Shown: positions 1 to 6,246, numbered from the stretch's first letter. The stretch: 7,210 nucleotides of DNA from Clostridiales bacterium UBA4644 (GCA_002405755.1 DHMK01000034.1:1-7210); one strand, 5' to 3'. A program made the numbers and translations. The notes: generated by a model from the letters alone, not told the origin.

Positions 1-2
1 AA

Positions 3-680
3 TACAACGGCATGTGGCTGCTGGACGAGCTTTACCAGAACATGCCGGAGGATTGGGTCATCTATCAGGAGATCTGTTTCGCCGATGCCAACACCTTTTT
101 GCGCTACAACGCCAATATGCGCCAGCTGATGGTAGACAAGCTGAAGAGCTGCGAGATGATCGTCCTGAACCGGGCCAGGCCCGATCTGGACAAGCAGGAG
201 GTCCATAAGATCGTCCGGGGTGTCAGCCGGCGGGCGGAGATCGCTTACGAAGGTCCCAACGGCAATGTGGTCTACGATGATATCGAGGATCCCCTGCCCT
301 TCGATCTGGAAGCGCCGGTGGTGGAGATCCAGGATCAGGATTACGCCGTCTGGTATCGGGATATTTCCGAGGAAACGAAAAAATACGGCGGCAAGACGCT
401 GCGCTTCAAGGGCATGGTCGTATGCAGCCCCAAGCTGCCCAAAAACACCTTCCTCTGCGGCCGCTATCTGATGACCTGCTGCGAAGCAGACATCGCTTAT
501 ACGGGTCTGGCCTGCCAGTGGACCAAGGCCGATACGCTGCAGAGCAAGAGCTGGGTCACCGTGACGGCCACTGTAGCCATCAAGTTCAGCTCCGTCTACG
601 GCAAGCGCGGCCCGGTGCTGCAGGTGCAGTCGGTGGAGCCTGCTCAGCCCCCGGCACAGGAAGTCGCCACCTTCTATTGA
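3..680 (+). CDS. CobW/G3E-family GTPase fused to a YcgQ (DUF1980)-like C-terminal domain, 5'-truncated
   Basis: The reading frame is open from the left edge (first whole codon at 3, reading YNGMW) to TGA at 678-680, so the ATG at 12 is probably internal and about 225 C-terminal residues are visible. The first part (DELYQNMP, YQEICFADANTF, then a strand ending IVLNR) resembles the second half of a G3E/CobW P-loop GTPase; LNR sits where the G4 NKxD base-recognition motif is expected. The Walker A part lies outside the window. From about residue 115 (AVWYRDISEE, KGMVV, LPKNTFLCGRYLMTCCEAD) it resembles the C-terminal domain of the YcgQ/TIGR03943 permease-subunit family, including the paired cysteines. 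It ends in QEVATFY. G3E GTPases usually act in metal or cofactor handling, and YcgQ-type proteins pair with YcgR-like permeases; the substrate here is unknown. Domain assignment is from memory of the families and is moderately certain. Confidence 0.68.
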   Translation, partial: YNGMWLLDELYQNMPEDWVIYQEICFADANTFLRYNANMRQLMVDKLKSCEMIVLNRARPDLDKQEVHKIVRGVSRRAEIAYEGPNGNVVYDDIEDPLPFDLEAPVVEIQDQDYAVWYRDISEETKKYGGKTLRFKGMVVCSPKLPKNTFLCGRYLMTCCEADIAYTGLACQWTKADTLQSKSWVTVTATVAIKFSSVYGKRGPVLQVQSVEPAQPPAQEVATFY

Positions 681-690
681 TCCTTCCCCT

Positions 691-751
691 TTCAAAAAAT
701 CAGCCCCCGCGTCGGAGCTTTTCCGGCACGGGGGCTGTTCTGTTTTCTTTT
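691..751. terminator. Bidirectional intrinsic terminator between convergent genes
   Basis: CAGCCCCCG at 701-709 pairs with CGGGGGCTG at 729-737, and an inner CGG/CCG extends the stem around a short AGCTTTT loop. On the plus strand the hairpin is followed by a T-rich tract (738-751). On the minus strand it is followed by six T (complement of 694-699). It therefore suits both the GTPase gene ending at 680 and carbamate kinase ending at 760. Confidence 0.85.
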
Positions 752-759
752 CTGCGGCG

Positions 760-1701
760 TTATGCGGTGATGACCGTTCCGGCCTTGCCGGCCAGCGCAT
801 CCACGGCTCTGTCCGGCGTGGTGATGATACACCGTCTGCCGGGCCGCGCCTCCACAAAGCGCACCGCCGCCTCCACCTTTGGCAGCATGGAGCCGGGGGC
901 AAACTGCTTCTGGGCGATATAGTCCCTTGCCTGGGCCGCAGTCATATGGGGCAGGCCCTGCTGCTCCGGCTTGCCGAAGCTCAGACAGCACTGCTCCACG
1001 GCGGTGAGCATCAGGAAGAGATCCGCATCCAGATCCTGGGCCAGCCGCTCAGAGGCCAGATCCTTGTCAATAACGGCGGCGATGCCGTTCAGATCGCCGT
1101 CTGCGTCCCGATAGACGGGGATGCCGCCGCCGCCTACGGCGATAACGGTATGTCCGGCGGCGATCAGATCCCGGATGGCGTCCAGCTCCACGATCTCCTG
1201 GGGCTTGGGCGAAGCCACCACCCGGCGCCAGCCGCGTCCGGCGTCCTCCTTCATCACATAGCCCCGCTCCCGCGTCAGGCGCTCCGCCTGCTCCTTCGTA
1301 CAGAAGGCGCCGATGGGCTTGGTGGGGCTTTGAAAGCCCGGATCCGCCGGATCCACCACCACCTGGGTCACCACGGCCACCGGGCTGCCGCTTCTGCCCC
1401 GCAGGCGCATGGCCCGCTGCAGGCCCTGGGTCATATGATAGCCCAGCATGCCCTGGCTCATAGCGCCGCAGACATCAAAGGGCATACAGGGCGTGGCTTC
1501 GGCGGAGGCCTCGTTCTGCAAAACGATGCCGCCCACCTGGGGGCCGTTGCCATGGGTCATGACCACGCGGTAGCCCTGAGAAATGATATCCGCGATCTGG
1601 AGCGCGGTATTGTCGATGATCGAGAGCTGCGTCTCCGCGTCGGCCAGCTTGCCGCCGATGGTGAGGGCGTTGCCGCCCAGCGCGATCACAATGGTCTCCA
1701 C
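760..1701 (-). CDS. arcC: Carbamate kinase
   Basis: This cytoplasmic enzyme transfers phosphate from carbamoyl phosphate to ADP, giving ATP, CO2 and ammonia, the energy-yielding last step of the arginine deiminase pathway. The 313-residue product has the usual family length. Visible amino-acid-kinase motifs are ALGGNAL (7-13), THGNGPQVG (49-57), PTKPIG (126-131), GWRRVVASPKP (157-167), GGGGIPV (190-196), IDKDLASERLA (211-221) and the carbamate-kinase signature GSMLPKVEA (270-278) with its lysine. The start is GTG at 1701, chosen because an AGGAGGA site lies 5 bases before it and the protein begins directly in the first beta strand (ETIVIALGGNAL). It follows arcB by 18 bases and is the last gene of the operon, ending at the shared terminator. 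No key residue looks missing. Confidence 0.96.
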   Translation of the reverse strand: METIVIALGGNALTIGGKLADAETQLSIIDNTALQIADIISQGYRVVMTHGNGPQVGGIVLQNEASAEATPCMPFDVCGAMSQGMLGYHMTQGLQRAMRLRGRSGSPVAVVTQVVVDPADPGFQSPTKPIGAFCTKEQAERLTRERGYVMKEDAGRGWRRVVASPKPQEIVELDAIRDLIAAGHTVIAVGGGGIPVYRDADGDLNGIAAVIDKDLASERLAQDLDADLFLMLTAVEQCCLSFGKPEQQGLPHMTAAQARDYIAQKQFAPGSMLPKVEAAVRFVEARPGRRCIITTPDRAVDALAGKAGTVITA

Positions 1702-1706
1702 AAGCG

Positions 1707-1713
1707 TCCTCCT
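1707..1713 (-). promoter_or_regulatory. Ribosome binding site fixing the GTG start of arcC
   Basis: On the minus strand AGGAGGA lies 5 bases before GTG at 1701. It sits in the 18-base arcB-arcC gap, and no in-frame ATG is better placed, so arcC most likely starts with GTG. Confidence 0.85.
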
Positions 1714-1719
1714 GTTCCC

Positions 1720-2715
1720 TTAAACGCTGCCGATGGTAGCCACCAGCACGGCCTTGATGGTGTGCATCCGGTTTTCCGCCTCATCGAAGACGCGGCTCCG
1801 CTCCGACAGGAACACCTCGTCGGTGGCCTCCCGGATATCATAGCCCAGCTCCAGCTGGCTCTTGGCCATGGTGGTCTCAAAATCATGGAAGGAGGGCAGG
1901 CAGTGCAGGAAGATGCAGTCGGGATTTTCCGTTGCGGCAAGGACCTCCCCCGTGACGCGGAAGGGCGTCAGCAGACGCACCCGCTCGGGGATCTTATCCT
2001 CCTCGCCCATGGAGGCCCAGATATCGGTATAAAGCGCGTCCGCGCCCTTGAGCAGGGCGGGATCCTCGCCATATTCCACCTGTGCGCCGGTCTCTCTGCC
2101 CACCTGCCGGCAGTATTCCACCACCTCGGCGGCGGGAGCCAGCTCCTGCGGGCCCCAGCCCACATAATGGATGCCCAGCTTGGCGCAGATATACATCAGG
2201 CAATAGGCCACATTGTTGCGGGTGTCGCCGCAGAAGACCAGCTTGCATTTGTTCAGCGGCTTGGCAGTATTTTCCATCAGCGTCAGGATATCGGCCAGCG
2301 CCTGGGTGGGATGGTCCACATCGGTGAGCCCGTTCCAGACGGGGACGCCGGAATGCTTCGCCAGTCCCTCCACCACGGCCTGATCAAAGCCGCGGTATTC
2401 GATGCCGTCGTAAAAGCGGCCCAGTACCTTTGCCGTGTCGGCCATGCTCTCCTTCTTGCCCATCTGGGAGGACTTGGAATCCAGGAAGGTGACGCCGGCG
2501 CCTTCGTCCATGGCGGCCACCTCAAAGGCGCAGCGGGTGCGGGTGGAGGTCTTTTCAAAAAGCAGCACGATGTTTTTGCCCCGCAGCAGCTCGCCCCGGA
2601 TGCCGGCGCGCTTTTTGCTCTTCAGGTCGGCGGCAAGCTTCAGCAGATAACGGATCTCGTCGGGAGTAAAATCCTTCAGGGTCAGAAAAGAACGGCCTTT
2701 CAAGTTGACGGGCAT
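1720..2715 (-). CDS. arcB: Ornithine carbamoyltransferase, catabolic by context
   Basis: This enzyme splits citrulline with phosphate into ornithine and carbamoyl phosphate in the arginine deiminase pathway; the same fold runs in reverse in arginine synthesis. The 331-residue product is normal length. The carbamoyl-phosphate loop STRTR is at 57-61, SQMGKKES at 83-90 forms the mobile phosphate-binding loop, HPTQ is at 135-138, GDTRNNV at 163-169 starts the ornithine domain, DIWASMGEE at 231-239 carries the ornithine-binding Asp/Ser/Met, HCLP at 271-274 holds the catalytic cysteine, and NRMHTIKA at 315-322 supplies the late arginine. HCLP is followed by SFHD rather than the more usual AFHD, a mild change. 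The start is ATG at 2715 with AAGGAGG (2724-2730) 8 bases upstream. Its place between arcA and arcC makes a catabolic role much more likely than argF. Confidence 0.95.
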   Translation of the reverse strand: MPVNLKGRSFLTLKDFTPDEIRYLLKLAADLKSKKRAGIRGELLRGKNIVLLFEKTSTRTRCAFEVAAMDEGAGVTFLDSKSSQMGKKESMADTAKVLGRFYDGIEYRGFDQAVVEGLAKHSGVPVWNGLTDVDHPTQALADILTLMENTAKPLNKCKLVFCGDTRNNVAYCLMYICAKLGIHYVGWGPQELAPAAEVVEYCRQVGRETGAQVEYGEDPALLKGADALYTDIWASMGEEDKIPERVRLLTPFRVTGEVLAATENPDCIFLHCLPSFHDFETTMAKSQLELGYDIREATDEVFLSERSRVFDEAENRMHTIKAVLVATIGSV

Positions 2716-2760
2716 AATAGTTTCCTCCTTGATCGTTTTGATCTGTCAATATTTCACGGT

Positions 2761-4002
2761 TCAGAGCGCTTCGCTTTGGCCCATCGGCAGCCGCACCAGC
2801 GGCATGCTCATGCAGCGGGGGCCGCCCCGCCCCCGGGAAAGCTCGGAGCTGGGCGTTTTGATGACCTCCACGCCGGCCTCCTCCAGCAGACGGTTGGTGA
2901 TATAGTTCCGATCGTAGACCACGATGGTGTTGGGTCGGATGCAGAGGGTATTGGAGCCGTCGTTCCACTGCTCCCGGGCCGCCGCGATCTGGTTGCCGCC
3001 GCCGCAGCGGATCAGCTCCACCCGGTCCAGCTCCAGATATTTGGCCAGCGCCTGCCCCAGCGGCAGCATGACCTCCCGCACCTTTACCTCCTTCTCCCCT
3101 TTTCCCGTGAGCTCAAAGATGCGCATGGTGTTCATGATGCCGGGATGGACCACGAAGGTCTCCACGCCGATCTGGGTGAACACCGTATCCAGATGCATGA
3201 ACGCCCGGGTATTGGGGATCTCGATAGCAAGGATGGTGCGGATGGCGCAGCCCTCGTCGGCAAAGATATTCCGCGCCAGGATCTCCACCGCCTCCGGCTG
3301 CGTCCGCTGGGAAAGGCCAACGCAGAGGGTCTCCGGGCTGAGGTTCAGAATGTCGCCGCCCTCGATGCTGAAGCACTGGTCCGGCGTGTAGTAAAAGGGC
3401 AGCCTGCCCCGAAAATCCGGATGATGATGCAGGATATAATCCGCATAGATCACCTCCCGGTTCCGGGTGGCAGAATGCATATGGTTCAGGCTGACGCCGC
3501 AGCCCACGCTGGCAAACACATCCCTGGTAAAATACAGGTTGGGCACCGGCGGCATGAGAAACTGCTGGCCGGAGCGCACCAGATCCGACAGCCGCTGCTC
3601 GCTTTTGCCGGAGATCTCCGCCATGGTAACGCCGGACATAGTCTTGAGCACCAGCGCCCTGGCATCCCGGATGCTCAGCAGATATTCCTCCAGCAGCTGG
3701 GCGTGGCCCTGGGCCGCGCTGCCCGCCTGACGGATCACATCCTTGATGAACTGCTCCCGCAGCCCCTCCTCTCCGGCCAGCGTTTCCGCCGCCAGATCCT
3801 CCAGATAGACCACCTCAACGCCGCATTCCCGCAGCTTTTTTGCAAACTCATCATGCTCCTGCTGAGCCGCCGTCAGATAGGGAATATCGTCAAACAGCAG
3901 CTCCTCCAGCGTATCCGGTGTAAGATGCTCCAGCTCCGTCCCCGGACGTTTGAGCAGTACCTTTTTCAGCGGACCGATCTCGCTTTTCACACAAATCGCC
4001 AT
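2761..4002 (-). CDS. arcA: Arginine deiminase
   Basis: This cytoplasmic enzyme hydrolyses arginine to citrulline and ammonia, the first step of the arginine deiminase pathway. The 413-residue product matches the usual 400-420. The guanidine-modifying catalytic set is complete: Asp161 in FTRD, Glu214 and Asp217 in IEGGD, His270 and Asp272 in MHLD, and nucleophile Cys397 in GPRCMSMPLVR. The N-terminal VKSEIGPLKKVLLKRPG is typical of the family. The start is ATG at 4002, with purine-rich AGGAAAGGG (4012-4020) about 9 bases upstream. The frame stays open upstream to an ATG at 4104, but that extension would cover the -10 element and is rich in arginine without family resemblance, so it is rejected. 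arcB follows after a 44-base gap. The promoter is at 4087-4115. Confidence 0.97.
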   Translation of the reverse strand: MAICVKSEIGPLKKVLLKRPGTELEHLTPDTLEELLFDDIPYLTAAQQEHDEFAKKLRECGVEVVYLEDLAAETLAGEEGLREQFIKDVIRQAGSAAQGHAQLLEEYLLSIRDARALVLKTMSGVTMAEISGKSEQRLSDLVRSGQQFLMPPVPNLYFTRDVFASVGCGVSLNHMHSATRNREVIYADYILHHHPDFRGRLPFYYTPDQCFSIEGGDILNLSPETLCVGLSQRTQPEAVEILARNIFADEGCAIRTILAIEIPNTRAFMHLDTVFTQIGVETFVVHPGIMNTMRIFELTGKGEKEVKVREVMLPLGQALAKYLELDRVELIRCGGGNQIAAAREQWNDGSNTLCIRPNTIVVYDRNYITNRLLEEAGVEVIKTPSSELSRGRGGPRCMSMPLVRLPMGQSEAL

Positions 4003-4037
4003 TTTACCACGCCCTTTCCTTGGCAGATCTTCCGGAG

Positions 4038-4059
4038 CGCGCCTTCGCCGCAGGCCGCG
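4038..4059 (-). other. GC-rich stem-loop in the arcA 5' leader
   Basis: In the predicted arcA leader (about 4080 to 4003), CGCG (4038-4041) pairs with CGCG (4056-4059) and CCT with AGG, with one bulged base at 4055 and a 7-base loop. There is no T-run after it, so it is not a terminator. It could affect mRNA stability, or be a chance result of high GC. Confidence 0.3.
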
Positions 4060-4086
4060 TTTCCGGGTTCCCTCTTCTCTGAAAAT

Positions 4087-4115
4087 ATTATAATATACAA
4101 TCAATGCATTGTCAA
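4087..4115 (-). promoter_or_regulatory. Sigma-A-type promoter of the arcABC operon
   Basis: On the minus strand, TTGACA (4115-4110) and TATAAT (4092-4087) both match consensus exactly and are 17 bases apart. Transcription would start near 4080, giving an arcA leader of about 78 bases. Such a strong core promoter suggests that control, if any, comes from repression or another overlay. Confidence 0.88.
4102..4111. promoter_or_regulatory. Palindrome CAATGCATTG inside the arc promoter
   Basis: A perfect 10-base palindrome fills the upstream half of the spacer and overlaps the end of the -35 element. A protein bound here would block RNA polymerase, so it is a possible operator. It is short and AT-rich enough to occur by chance. 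Confidence 0.3.
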
Positions 4116-4156
4116 TCTTTGAATTATCATTTATTTTGCCGCATTTTTATAAAAAT

Positions 4157-4171
4157 AGACGAATATCGTCT
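4157..4171. promoter_or_regulatory. Perfect dyad AGACGA-ATA-TCGTCT upstream of arc
   Basis: Two 6-base arms are perfectly inverted around a 3-base centre, about 41 bases upstream of the arc -35. The position and symmetry suit a dimeric activator site. I do not recognise the motif as that of a known regulator. Confidence 0.4.
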
Positions 4172-4184
4172 GAATAATTATACC
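4171..4184. promoter_or_regulatory. Possible ARG box (ArgR/AhrC-like half-degenerate site)
   Basis: TGAAT-AATT-ATACC resembles the arginine-repressor operator core TGAAT-WWWW-ATTCA: one arm is perfect and the other matches three of five positions. It abuts the AGACGA dyad, about 56 bases upstream of the -35, where ArgR-type proteins can activate catabolic arginine operons. AT-rich intergenic DNA gives such partial matches by chance. Confidence 0.3.
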
Positions 4185-4207
4185 TCTATGTATGCTTTCT
4201 TCTCTGC

Positions 4208-4238
4208 AAAAAGCGGCCCGGCGATGCTGCCGGGCCGC
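4208..4238 (-). terminator. Intrinsic terminator of the M18 aminopeptidase gene
   Basis: GCGGCCCGGC (4213-4222) and GCCGGGCCGC (4229-4238) form a perfect 10-base-pair stem around a 6-base loop. On the minus strand the hairpin is followed by five T (complement of 4208-4212). It lies about 65 bases past the aminopeptidase stop and upstream of the arc promoter, separating the two transcripts. Confidence 0.9.
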
Positions 4239-4245
4239 AAAATAT

Positions 4246-4270
4246 GCATCCGGCCATACAGCCGGCGTGC
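4246..4270 (-). other. Second small inverted repeat after the aminopeptidase gene
   Basis: CCGGC (4250-4254) pairs with GCCGG (4261-4265) around a 6-base loop, with outer GCA/TGC able to pair around an internal bulge. It lies between the aminopeptidase stop and the main terminator and has no T-run of its own. It may protect the mRNA 3' end or be incidental. Confidence 0.25.
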
Positions 4271-4302
4271 CGCTTATGCACAGGGGGCTTGTTCCGATGG
4301 AA

Positions 4303-5700
4303 TCAGGCGTTTTTCAGGAAGGCGCGATAGCCCCGGGCGGCCTCGTAAATATCCGCCTTGGAACTGAGCTCGTAGGGGGCGTGCATGCTCAGCAGCGCCA
4401 CGCCGCTGTCGATGACCTCCATGCCGTATTTGGCCATGATATAGGCGATGGTGCCGCCGCCGCCCACATCCACCTTGCCCAGCTCGGCAAACTGGTAGGC
4501 AACATCGGCATCGTCCATGATCCTCCGGATGGCGCCCAGATATTCGGCGTTGGCATCGTTGGAGCCGCCCTTGCCCCGGGAGCCGGTAAATTTATTAAAG
4601 GTCATGCCCTGGCCCAAAAAGGCGGAGGAGCGCTTTTCAAAGGCGTCGGCAAACAGGGGATCATAGCCGGCGCTCACATCGGAGGAAAGCATCCGGGAAG
4701 CGGCCAGCGCCCGGCGGGTGGCCAGATAGGATTCGCCCTGCAGGGCGGCGATCAGCTCCGCCACCACATTTTCAAACCACAGGGAGGACATGCCGGTGGC
4801 GCCCACGCTGCCGATCTCCTCCTTGTCCACCAGCAGGCAGCAGGCGGTGCGCCGGGGCGTCTCGCTCTCCTGCAGCATGGCCCAGAGGGAGGTGAAGGCG
4901 CAGATGCGGTCGTCCTGACCGTAGGCCAGGATCATGCTCCGGTCAAAGCCGCAGTCCCGGGCCTTGCCGGCGGGGACGATCTCCAGCTCGGCAGAGGCAA
5001 GGTCCGCCTCCTCCGCGCCGTATTTTTCCCGGAGCAGCGCCAGCACATTGGCCTTGACGGCGCTCTTCTCGTCCTTTTCCAGGGCGCTCTCCTCCAGCGG
5101 ACGGTTGCCCACCAGCAGATCCAGGCTCTCGCCCGGGATCACCTGAGAGGCCTTTTTCTCCTGCTGCTGGCCGGCCAGGTGGATCAGCAGATCAGAGAAC
5201 ACAAACACGGGATCGCTCTCGTCCTCGCCGATGCGCACCTCCTGCACGGCGCCGTCCTTCCGGACGATGACGCCATGGATGGCCATGGGCTGGGCCACCC
5301 ACTGATATTTCTTGATGCCGCCGTAGTAATGGGTGTCCAGATAGGCGAAGCCCTCGTTTTCATACAGGGGGTTCTGCTTCACATCCACCCGGGGAGAATC
5401 GATGTGCGCGCCCAGAATATTCATGCCCTGCTCCAGAGGCTGCTGACCCAGGTGGAACAGCGCCAGCGTCTTCTCCATGCAGACGGCATAGAGCTTCGTG
5501 CCCGGCGTCAGAGGCTGGCCGGCCTTCAGGGCGGCATACAGCTCCCGGTAGCCGGCGGCCTCCGCCATGGCCACGGCCTCCTTGACGCATTCCCGTTCGG
5601 TCTTGCCCTCGTCCAGGAAGGTCTTATATTCGCCGCAGAGCTGCTCCAGCGCCAGCAGGTCCTGGCCGGAATATTTCTTCCATGCAACCTTATTTTCCAT
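4303..5700 (-). CDS. M18-family metallo-aminopeptidase
   Basis: This is a cytosolic di-zinc aminopeptidase of the M18 family (aspartyl aminopeptidase / yeast aminopeptidase I type) that removes N-terminal amino acids from peptides. At 465 residues it fits the bacterial family. Expected metal-site and catalytic residues are all present: His99 and Asp101 (AHIDSP), an aspartate in GQDDR (263/264), Glu294 and Glu295 (DKEEIGS), Asp341 (SSDVSAG) and His440 (SMHAPYE). Starts are possible at GTG 5727, ATG 5715 and ATG 5700. I chose 5700 because the protein then begins MENKVAWKKY, typical of clostridial homologues, a GAGGA site lies just upstream, and the GTG would be buried in a hairpin. It has its own promoter and terminator and is probably monocistronic. 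Exact residue specificity cannot be read from sequence. A role in feeding arginine to the arc pathway is inference only. Confidence 0.93.
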   Translation of the reverse strand: MENKVAWKKYSGQDLLALEQLCGEYKTFLDEGKTERECVKEAVAMAEAAGYRELYAALKAGQPLTPGTKLYAVCMEKTLALFHLGQQPLEQGMNILGAHIDSPRVDVKQNPLYENEGFAYLDTHYYGGIKKYQWVAQPMAIHGVIVRKDGAVQEVRIGEDESDPVFVFSDLLIHLAGQQQEKKASQVIPGESLDLLVGNRPLEESALEKDEKSAVKANVLALLREKYGAEEADLASAELEIVPAGKARDCGFDRSMILAYGQDDRICAFTSLWAMLQESETPRRTACCLLVDKEEIGSVGATGMSSLWFENVVAELIAALQGESYLATRRALAASRMLSSDVSAGYDPLFADAFEKRSSAFLGQGMTFNKFTGSRGKGGSNDANAEYLGAIRRIMDDADVAYQFAELGKVDVGGGGTIAYIMAKYGMEVIDSGVALLSMHAPYELSSKADIYEAARGYRAFLKNA

Positions 5701-5718
5701 GCTTCCTCGCTCCATTCT

Positions 5719-5735
5719 GTCCGCCACAGGCGGAC
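5719..5735. other. Perfect hairpin in the aminopeptidase leader
   Basis: GTCCGCC (5719-5725) and GGCGGAC (5729-5735) form a perfect 7-base-pair stem with a 3-base loop. On the minus strand it falls between the predicted transcription start (about 5744) and the ribosome binding site. On the plus strand it is followed by GATTTTT, so it also looks like a weak terminator for transcripts running antisense out of the aminopeptidase gene. It covers the alternative GTG start at 5727, supporting the downstream ATG. Confidence 0.5.
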
Positions 5736-5750
5736 GATTTTTCCTCTTCT

Positions 5751-5779
5751 ATTGTAGCGGTCCCCGGATTTTTTGTCAA
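5751..5779 (-). promoter_or_regulatory. Sigma-A-type promoter of the aminopeptidase gene
   Basis: On the minus strand, TTGACA (5779-5774) and TACAAT (5756-5751) are 17 bases apart, with one mismatch to consensus in the -10. The predicted start near 5744 gives a leader of about 44 bases containing the 5719-5735 hairpin. Confidence 0.87.
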
Positions 5780-5820
5780 GACGCATAATGGCGGCTCCCG
5801 GCGCATATGCTGTTTGCAAA

Positions 5821-5826
5821 AGGGGG
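5821..5826 (+). promoter_or_regulatory. Ribosome binding site fixing the start of the desulfoferrodoxin-like gene
   Basis: AGGGGG lies 7 bases before ATG at 5834. The in-frame ATG at 5807 has no such site and would add nine residues with no family match. I see no convincing plus-strand promoter in the 5701-5820 divergent region; only short palindromes (GCATATGC at 5803-5810 and TTTGCAAA at 5813-5820) lie there. Confidence 0.75.
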
Positions 5827-5833
5827 CTTTGGC

Positions 5834-6220
5834 ATGGAGCACTTATTTTTCCGCTGTTCCCGCTGCGGCAGCCTGGCGGCGCTGCTGCGGGAGGGCGAGG
5901 GCTGTCTCTGCTGCTGCGGCAGGCCCATGACCGTTCTTTTGCCCAAGACCGGCCCGGAGGGCGGCGAGCCCGCGGAGACCCATCTGCCCCGGGTGCGTCT
6001 GCAGGGCGACACCGTCACCGTGGAGGTGGGCGCACAGCCCCACCCCGCCCTGCCGGAGCACCGGATCCTCTGGATCCTGCTCCAGACCCGCTACGGCGGA
6101 CAATATCGCCTGCTGCCGCCCGTCGGGCCGCCCCGGGCGGTGTTTCGGCTGGAGGGCGATTTTCCCGTGGCCGCCTATGCCTTTTGCTCCCGGGACGGGC
6201 TCTGGCGGGCGGAAGTGTAA
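5834..6220 (+). CDS. dfx: Desulfoferrodoxin / superoxide reductase family protein with altered active-site residues
   Basis: Desulfoferrodoxins reduce superoxide to peroxide in the cytoplasm of anaerobes without releasing oxygen. The 128-residue product matches the two-domain family. The N-terminal desulforedoxin-like site is present: Cys8, Cys11, Cys27 and Cys28 with the usual 15-residue gap, plus extra Cys24 and Cys26 (run CLCCC). The C-terminal superoxide-reductase domain keeps His50 (ETH), His70 (QPHP), His76 (PEH) and Cys118, with DTVTVEVG and YAFCSRDGLW in the right places. Two expected residues differ: the final histidine ligand of the C-x-x-H motif is Asp121 (codon 6194-6196, GAC), and the lysine before the first ligand is Thr49. 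The fold assignment is strong. Superoxide reductase activity is uncertain, because the family norm is four histidines and one cysteine on iron. It is divergent from the aminopeptidase gene. Confidence 0.85.
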   Translation: MEHLFFRCSRCGSLAALLREGEGCLCCCGRPMTVLLPKTGPEGGEPAETHLPRVRLQGDTVTVEVGAQPHPALPEHRILWILLQTRYGGQYRLLPPVGPPRAVFRLEGDFPVAAYAFCSRDGLWRAEV

Positions 6221-6246
6221 ATTTTCTCTGATTTTCCTTTTTTCTC

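Noticed and set aside
4003..4104. N-terminal extension of arcA by 34 residues to an ATG at 4104
   Set aside because: The extension would start upstream of the -10 element of the arc promoter, is arginine-rich, and has no counterpart in arginine deiminases.
946..4122. A 1058-codon open frame on the plus strand across arcC, arcB and arcA
   Set aside because: It runs antisense to three genes with intact catalytic motifs. Its length follows from GC-rich third codon positions of the real genes, and the translation is His/Gly/Leu-rich with no recognisable domain.
4239..4302. tRNA or small RNA gene in the stretch after the aminopeptidase stop
   Set aside because: Small inverted repeats are present, but there is no cloverleaf, TTC-type loop or promoter.
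5701..5727. Upstream starts for the aminopeptidase (GTG 5727, ATG 5715)
   Set aside because: The GTG lies in a stable hairpin, the added residues do not fit the family N-terminus, and the ATG at 5700 has a better-placed purine-rich site and gives the typical beginning.
4192..5757. A 521-codon open frame antisense to the M18 aminopeptidase
   Set aside because: Composition is that of an antisense shadow, it crosses the terminator hairpin and the aminopeptidase promoter, and it has no ribosome binding site or family match.
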